A stretch of DNA of 46,408 nucleotides from an uncultured Lachnospiraceae bacterium (GTDB lineage Bacteria; Bacillota; Clostridia; Lachnospirales; Lachnospiraceae), in assembly GCA_902785635.1 (NCBI GenBank), contig CACZZH010000014.1, forward strand, positions 1 to 46,408, written 5' to 3'. Shown one piece after another: positions 40,973-46,408 of the stretch; position 1 is the first letter of the stretch, and each line of letters begins with the position of its first letter. Under the pieces are notes generated by a model. It had not been told where the DNA came from, did not search any database, and saw only the letters and a list, made by a program, of their open reading frames with translations. The translations under genes were made by a program, and so were the position numbers.

Positions 40973-43045
40973 ATGAAAAATTTCGGGAAAGCGGTCGTTG
41001 CTTTGCGGATACCGATTCTGATCGTTTCGGTCCTGCTTCTGATCCCGGCGGCGCTGGGATACATCCGGACCAGGACGAACTATGATGTTCTTTCTTATCT
41101 TCCCGGTGAGATCGAGACAATGATCGGGCAGAATATTCTGGAAGACGAATTCGGTACCGGTGCTTTTTCCATGGTCGTTGTGGAGGGCATGGACTTCAAG
41201 GACGTGTCGGCCATGAAGAAAAAAATGGAGGAGGTCGATCATGTAAGATCGATCCTCTGGTATGACAGTGTTGCGGATGTGTCCATTCCGCCGCAGCTGC
41301 TGCCCGAACGCCTGCGCAATGCCTTTATTCAGGGAGATGCTACCCTGATGGCAGTGATCTTCGATACGACGATGTCGTCAGATGAGACAATGGATGCCAT
41401 TGCAAAATTGCGGAAGATCGCGGACCGGCAGTGCTATATCAGCGGAATGTCGGCGATCGTAACGGATACGAGGGATCTGACAGACCGGGAGGCGCCGATC
41501 TACGTGGCACTGGCCGTAGCGCTGTGTACGCTAGTGCTGGCCCTTACGATGGATTCCTTCCTTGTACCGCTTTTTTTCCTGCTCAGCATCGGAATGGCTG
41601 TCGTGTACAACATGGGTACGAACCTGTTCTTCGGACAGATCTCCTACATTACCAAGGCACTGAGTGCGGTGCTTCAGCTGGGCGTGACGCTGGATTACTC
41701 CATTTTTCTGTGGCACAGCTATGAGGAACAGCAGAGGGTCTGGCCGGATAAGAAAGAGGCCATGGCGCATGCCATCGGAGCGACCCTCACATCGGTTGCC
41801 GGCAGTTCCGTGACGACCATTGCCGGATTTATCGCACTGTGCTTTATGAGCTTTACCCTGGGCATGGATATCGGGATCGTCATGTCGAAGGGTGTGATCT
41901 TCGGCGTGATCGGCTGTACGACGATCCTTCCGTCCATGATCCTGCTCTTTGACCGGGTGATCGAGAAAACGAAGCATCGCCCGCTGCTTCCGCATTTTCA
42001 GAAAATAGCGGATCTTGTCCAGAAAGCGTACCCGGTGATCCTGATCGCATTCGCGCTGATCTGGATTCCTGCGGTCAGGGGATACAACAATACACAGATC
42101 TATTACGACCTGGCAGCAACACTGCCGGAGGATCTTCCGTCGCGTCAGGCCAATGCGAAGCTGGAAAATACCTTTGCGATGAATACGACGCACATGGTGC
42201 TCTGTGATTCACATCTGCCGGTGAAGGATACGGCGGCGATGTGTGATGAACTGAAAGGTGTGGACGGCGTAAAGTCGGTGCTCGGCCTGGATACGCTGAT
42301 CGGAGCGGAGATACCGAGAGAGCTGCTGCCGGAAAAGCTTACGAAATCTCTTGAAAACGAAAACTGGAAGCTGATGCTGATCACCAGCGAATACGCGGTG
42401 GCTTCTGATGAGGTGAACGTCCAGTGTGATGAACTTGAGAAGATCATTAAAAAATACGACCCGAAGGGCATGCTCATCGGGGAGGCACCCTGTACCAGGG
42501 ATCTGATCGAGATCACCGATCATGATTTCCGTACCGTGAGTACCGTTTCCATCGGCGTGATCCTGGCGATCATCCTGCTGGTGTTCCGATCCGTGTCGGT
42601 CCCGGTGATCCTTGTGGCTGTGATCGAGTTCGCGATCTACATCAATATGGGCATACCCTTTTACACCGGCACACAGATCCCGTTCATAGCGTCGATCGTC
42701 ATCGGAACGATCCAGCTGGGGTCTACCGTGGATTACGCGATTCTGATGACCTCGCGGTATCAGTCCGAGAGAAGGGGCGGAAAAGGCCGGAAGGAGGCTG
42801 TGCGGATCGCACATGAGACATCGATCCAGTCGATTCTGGTGAGTGCCCTGAGTTTTTTTGCTTCGACCTTTGGAGTGGGTCTGTACTCGGAGATCGATAT
42901 GATCAGTTCCCTGTGCATTCTGATGGCCAGAGGGGCGCTGATCAGCATGGTGGTCGTGATTTTTGTGTTGCCGTCCATGCTGCTGCTTTTTGACCGGCTG
43001 ATTCTGGCCACCAGCATGGGTTTCCGGCCGGATAATAGAGAATAA
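40973..43045 (+). CDS. MMPL/RND-family transporter
   Basis: 690 residues in two similar halves. Each half has one N-terminal membrane helix, a large extracytoplasmic domain (IRTRTNYDVLSYLP..., and NNTQIYYDLAATLP...) and a group of five or six helices carrying the RND-type segments TLDYSIFLWHSYEEQ and STVDYAILMTSRYQSE, with Asp-Tyr in each. Known: MMPL proteins export lipids, glycolipids or other hydrophobic molecules using the proton gradient. The Shine-Dalgarno is AGGAGGAG, 12 nt from the ATG. The heptad-repeat protein starts 13 bp after its stop; the pair is found together in many Clostridia. Confidence 0.92.
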   Translation: MKNFGKAVVALRIPILIVSVLLLIPAALGYIRTRTNYDVLSYLPGEIETMIGQNILEDEFGTGAFSMVVVEGMDFKDVSAMKKKMEEVDHVRSILWYDSVADVSIPPQLLPERLRNAFIQGDATLMAVIFDTTMSSDETMDAIAKLRKIADRQCYISGMSAIVTDTRDLTDREAPIYVALAVALCTLVLALTMDSFLVPLFFLLSIGMAVVYNMGTNLFFGQISYITKALSAVLQLGVTLDYSIFLWHSYEEQQRVWPDKKEAMAHAIGATLTSVAGSSVTTIAGFIALCFMSFTLGMDIGIVMSKGVIFGVIGCTTILPSMILLFDRVIEKTKHRPLLPHFQKIADLVQKAYPVILIAFALIWIPAVRGYNNTQIYYDLAATLPEDLPSRQANAKLENTFAMNTTHMVLCDSHLPVKDTAAMCDELKGVDGVKSVLGLDTLIGAEIPRELLPEKLTKSLENENWKLMLITSEYAVASDEVNVQCDELEKIIKKYDPKGMLIGEAPCTRDLIEITDHDFRTVSTVSIGVILAIILLVFRSVSVPVILVAVIEFAIYINMGIPFYTGTQIPFIASIVIGTIQLGSTVDYAILMTSRYQSERRGGKGRKEAVRIAHETSIQSILVSALSFFASTFGVGLYSEIDMISSLCILMARGALISMVVVIFVLPSMLLLFDRLILATSMGFRPDNRE

Positions 43046-43057
43046 GGAGGAGTAAAG

Positions 43058-46000
43058 ATGAAGAACCGTACAGAATACAGGTTGCGAAAGATCGTCTGCG
43101 CAGCGGCAGTCTGCGCGATGCTCAGTCCTGCAGCGGCATATGCTGCGGATCAGTCAGACGGCGGACAGACGGCGAATGCGGTCCGGAAGGAGGAAACGGT
43201 CTACATTTTTACCGATGCCACCGGAAAAAGCACGGAGGTGCTTGTCAACGACCGGCTGAAAAACAGCAGCGGGGAAGATGTGATCGAGGATGTCTCCACG
43301 CTGTCGGATATAGAAAATGTAAAGGGTGACGAGACTTTCTCACAGGAGGATCAGACGCTTCGGTGGAATGCCGGCGGAAAGGACATTGACTATCAGGGGA
43401 CCACACAGGAGGAGACCCCGGTGACTTTGTCGATCACCTACGAGCTGGACGGGAAGGAGATCTCCCCGGAGGAGCTCGCCGGAAAGAGCGGTCATGTGGT
43501 GATCCGTGCCCACTATGAGAATCACGAGGAGCGGGAAGTGGATGTCGAAGGAAAGCTCCAGAAGGTGAAGGTCCCCTTTACCGTGCTCTCGGCCCTGATC
43601 TTCGACACGGATAAAGTAGAGAACGTGCAGGTAAGCACCGGAAAGGTCCTGGAAGAGGGGAGCCGCACCATCGCGGTGGGAATTGCTTTCCCCGGAATCC
43701 GTGAGAGCATCGGGGCGGAAGACATGAAAGAACTCTCCTTCGAAGAGGAGCTCCCGGAAGATGTGGAGATATCCCTGGATACGACCGGATTTGCCACGAA
43801 TCTTTCCATGTCGCTGGTACTGAACGATACGCTGGAGGATCTGAACCTGGCTTCGCTCACGGACAGCTTTCATGAGCTGGAAAAGAAAGTCGACGCCCTG
43901 TCGGATGGCGCTGACGAACTGTCGGACGGGATGGGTGAGCTGTATGACGGCATAAAGGAACTGGATGACGGAACGGGTGAGCTGTCGGACGGGGCGAAAG
44001 AGCTTGCGGAAGGCATCGTTTCCTATACAGACGGAGCAGCGCAGGCAAAGGATGGCGCGGACGCGCTGCAGGATGGCGCGGATGCGCTGCATGAAGGAAG
44101 CGCAGAGCTGTCGGATGGTGCAAAGGCGCTGGCGGAAGGCGCTGCGGATGCCGACGCGGGAGCGGATACTCTGTCAGAAGGAGCGAAGGAACTGAAGGAT
44201 GGAATCGGTTCAGCCAGGAGCGGAGCCCAGAGTCTTGCTCAGGGTGCCGGACAGCTGAAGGACGGCATGGATACGCTTGCCGGCGGTGCAGGGACCCTTG
44301 CAGAAGCCGTCGGGCAGCTGGCAGACGGAGCGGCAGCGGCGGATGCCGGGGCTGCATCCGTTAAAAGCGGCGCAGATCAGCTGAAGGCAGGTTATGCAGG
44401 CAAAAACGGCGCAATAGCGGGAACCGATGCTCTTTATCTGGGTACCTACACGCTGACGAACGGACTCCGGATCCTGAGCGCCGGAACTGCGGAGGCATAT
44501 CGGGGAGCGAAGACCCTGAAGAGCGGGATCCGGGCAGCAGACAAAGGTGCAAAAGCCCTTGCCGGCGGCGCTGCGGATGCGGCAGCCGGAGCCGGGGAAC
44601 TGGCAAAAGGTGCGAAGACGCTTCTGGCGGGCGCCGGAAGTGCGGATGAAGGAGCAAAGCAGCTGGCTACAGGCACTGCAGACGCGGCTGCCGGAGCGAA
44701 CGGCCTGTCGGCCGGAGCAGCGAAGCTGTATGCAGGCATTCAGGCTCTGCATAAGGGAACCGGTACATTGCACACAGGAGCAAGATCACTGGAGGACGGA
44801 GCCGGATCCCTGAGCGCCGGAGCAGCCGTGCTGGCCGGAAAGCTGGAGGAAGCATCGGAAGGGGCAGCGGCGCTGGCCGGCGGGATCACGTCCGTGCAAA
44901 GCGGAGCGGAGGCGCTGGATCAGGGAGCAGCGCAAGTGCTGGCCGGTGGGAAAGAGCTTCAGACCGGGATCCGGTCCATGAGCGGACAGCTTACCGGTGT
45001 AATGGCTCTTCTTGCGGCTGACTATCAGCAGGTGACGGGCCAGCCGATCGCAGATGCATCGGGAGCATCGATGACAGCTGCGGCGCAGGATCCGAAAGCC
45101 TCACCGGATGTCGCAGAAGAGGAGACGGATGCAGGCCGTATGGCTGCTGCGGACAGCGTGAATGCGGCGGCATCCGCTCAGGCATCGGGAGAGGCACAGC
45201 AGGCGCTCGAAGCGGTATCCGCGGCCGGTGAACAGGCTGCCGGCGCGGCGCAGGCAGCCAGAGAGAGCATGGAAACGGCAAGAAATATTCATGAAAGCGC
45301 CCTGGCGGCAGCACAGGCAGCAGGTGCGGCAGGAACGCAGGCATCAGACGAGTACCAGAGCACATACAGCAGCTTTTCCGGAATGGCGGCAGCGCTGAAG
45401 CTTGCCATGAATGCTTCCGGGAAAAGCGAGTATGCCGGGATTCTGGACAGTGCGATGGGCAGCGCGTCTTCCCTGAGCAGTGCATACGAAGGAGCGCTGT
45501 CCTCCTACAGCGGAGCAGGCGATCAGTACGAGCAGGCCTTTGCGGCCTGTGAGGAAGCCGCCGGGCAGTATGCACAGATGCAGGAGGCTTACGAGGCACA
45601 GATAGCTGCTTATGAAGAGGAACTCGCCGCCTGCAGGGAGATGATCGCGGCTTATGAAGGGCAGACGGTGCAGGAGGTAACGCAGCCTGCAGCAGATACC
45701 CGGCTGTATGCAGGAGCGGATGCGGATCCTTCGGCTGTTCAGACGCTGTGTAAAGATGTGGCGATCGCCTATAATGCGATGGAGGCGGTGGGAAATGCCC
45801 TGAACGCACCGGCCGGCGGACAGAGCGGCGCAGGCGCTGTGGATGCGCTGACTGCAGGACTGGAACAGCTGAGCGGGGCCGCTTCAGCCCTGGCAGAGGG
45901 AACACAGACGCTGGCAGACAGAGCGGGGACTCTTGAGAGCGGTATGCAGGAGCTTTGTAAAGGAGCATCTTCCCTGAATGAAGGAGCAGCCCGCGTGTAC

Positions 46001-46408
46001 GATGGTGCGAAGACGCTTTCGACAGGCGCAGCGACACTGGATTCCGGTGCGAAAGATGCAGAGGACGGCGCAGAGGCTCTGAAGGACGGGACAGCCGCAC
46101 TTGAAAGCGGCGCGGACAGGCTTTCGACCGGTGCGAAGGCCCTTTCCGAAGGAACAGGAAGTCTTCTTGACGGTGCGAAGGCCCTTTCGGAGGGAAGTAT
46201 GTCTCTGGCAGAAGGAAATGCACAGCTCGCGGATGGCGCGAAGGAACTCAAAGTCGGTACAGGCAGGCTGAAAGACGGAAGCAGCAGCCTTGCACAAGGA
46301 CTTGACAGTCTGGACAAAGGAGCGTCGGATGCGGAAGAAGGCGGAGAACAGCTTCTGAACGGAACGGAGAAGCTGCGCGACGGAATTGCGCAGCTGTATT
46401 CCGGAACT
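43058..46408 (+). CDS. Secreted heptad-repeat protein, YhgE/Pip-like (partial)
   Basis: Open from the ATG at 43058 (after AAGGAGGAG) to the right edge without a stop, at least 1117 residues. Seen: a signal peptide (cleavage near AYA, residue 29), a beta-rich domain to about 265 that includes VTLSITYELDGKEISPEELAGKSG, then long runs of the xxxLxxG-type heptads (residues about 267-645 and from about 931 to the edge) with patterns like LSDGADELSDGM. Between them is an Ala/Glu/Gln-rich coiled-coil stretch. Known: such repeats occur in YhgE/Pip-type proteins beside MMPL transporters. Inference: an extended extracytoplasmic partner of the exporter; the C-terminal membrane anchor is outside the window. 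Confidence 0.88.
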   Translation, partial: MKNRTEYRLRKIVCAAAVCAMLSPAAAYAADQSDGGQTANAVRKEETVYIFTDATGKSTEVLVNDRLKNSSGEDVIEDVSTLSDIENVKGDETFSQEDQTLRWNAGGKDIDYQGTTQEETPVTLSITYELDGKEISPEELAGKSGHVVIRAHYENHEEREVDVEGKLQKVKVPFTVLSALIFDTDKVENVQVSTGKVLEEGSRTIAVGIAFPGIRESIGAEDMKELSFEEELPEDVEISLDTTGFATNLSMSLVLNDTLEDLNLASLTDSFHELEKKVDALSDGADELSDGMGELYDGIKELDDGTGELSDGAKELAEGIVSYTDGAAQAKDGADALQDGADALHEGSAELSDGAKALAEGAADADAGADTLSEGAKELKDGIGSARSGAQSLAQGAGQLKDGMDTLAGGAGTLAEAVGQLADGAAAADAGAASVKSGADQLKAGYAGKNGAIAGTDALYLGTYTLTNGLRILSAGTAEAYRGAKTLKSGIRAADKGAKALAGGAADAAAGAGELAKGAKTLLAGAGSADEGAKQLATGTADAAAGANGLSAGAAKLYAGIQALHKGTGTLHTGARSLEDGAGSLSAGAAVLAGKLEEASEGAAALAGGITSVQSGAEALDQGAAQVLAGGKELQTGIRSMSGQLTGVMALLAADYQQVTGQPIADASGASMTAAAQDPKASPDVAEEETDAGRMAAADSVNAAASAQASGEAQQALEAVSAAGEQAAGAAQAARESMETARNIHESALAAAQAAGAAGTQASDEYQSTYSSFSGMAAALKLAMNASGKSEYAGILDSAMGSASSLSSAYEGALSSYSGAGDQYEQAFAACEEAAGQYAQMQEAYEAQIAAYEEELAACREMIAAYEGQTVQEVTQPAADTRLYAGADADPSAVQTLCKDVAIAYNAMEAVGNALNAPAGGQSGAGAVDALTAGLEQLSGAASALAEGTQTLADRAGTLESGMQELCKGASSLNEGAARVYDGAKTLSTGAATLDSGAKDAEDGAEALKDGTAALESGADRLSTGAKALSEGTGSLLDGAKALSEGSMSLAEGNAQLADGAKELKVGTGRLKDGSSSLAQGLDSLDKGASDAEEGGEQLLNGTEKLRDGIAQLYSGT

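Noticed and set aside
44991..46223. Long minus-strand frames opposite the heptad-repeat gene.
   Set aside because: They mirror the GC-rich heptad repeats; the plus frame has a signal peptide, ribosome site and family-specific repeats.
1..46408. CRISPR array, tRNA or rRNA genes.
   Set aside because: No regularly spaced identical repeats with unique spacers, and no cloverleaf or rRNA-like conserved stretches were seen on either strand; the tandem repeats present are coding or short and contiguous.

Overview
The window looks like a chromosomal segment of a moderately GC-rich Clostridia member, most likely a Lachnospiraceae gut anaerobe. This is inferred from the Firmicutes-type Shine-Dalgarno sequences, the class 1B pyrimidine genes (pyrK-pyrD), the lineage-typical DUF4317, DUF1934 and 52-residue membrane proteins, the alanine/glutamate-rich lipoproteins and the MMPL plus heptad-repeat pair. 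No rRNA, tRNA, CRISPR array, transposase or phage gene was seen. About 38 protein genes are supported; both ends are cut inside genes.

Layout. 1-6.1 kb: the start of an S1-like gene and a class A penicillin-binding protein (both minus), then a plus-strand cluster yigZ / DUF1934 / glutamate racemase and a minus-strand single-pass membrane protein. 6.1-9.6 kb: a lipoprotein trigger-factor-like foldase and an NCS2 uracil permease. 9.6-12.5 kb: a minus-strand operon of a small alarmone synthetase, an OmpR-type response regulator and a histidine kinase, with 4-bp overlaps. 12.6-17.8 kb: AI-2E-family transporter, alpha/beta hydrolase, free-methionine-sulfoxide reductase, DUF4317 and a polysaccharide deacetylase. 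17.8-21.5 kb: the pyrimidine cluster pyrF-pyrK-pyrD-pyrE. 21.5-25.1 kb: two small membrane proteins, an M29-type aminopeptidase and a secreted beta-rich protein. 25.1-28.9 kb: a URO-D-family protein and a divergent PucR-type regulator, separated by 861 bp without a convincing gene but with strong RNA-like structure. 28.9-35.5 kb: a DUF2007 protein, then a three-gene operon (TerB_N protein, BrxD/DUF2791-like ATPase, Lhr/BrxHI-like helicase). 35.6-40.3 kb: a histidine kinase/response regulator pair, an O-acetylhomoserine sulfhydrylase-like enzyme and an RluA-type pseudouridine synthase. 40.3-46.4 kb: a TetR regulator, an MMPL/RND transporter and a very long secreted heptad-repeat protein running off the window.

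How they work together. The clearest units are the UMP-synthesis cluster (with a hairpin resembling, only partly, a PyrR site just before pyrF), the alarmone/two-component operon (a signalling enzyme co-translated with a regulator), the TetR-MMPL-heptad export unit, and the TerB_N/ATPase/helicase operon. That last operon carries two components otherwise known from BREX defence loci but none of the BREX methylase, PglZ or BrxC genes. It and the structured, apparently untranslated RNA candidate at 26954-27204 are the two best places to look for something new.
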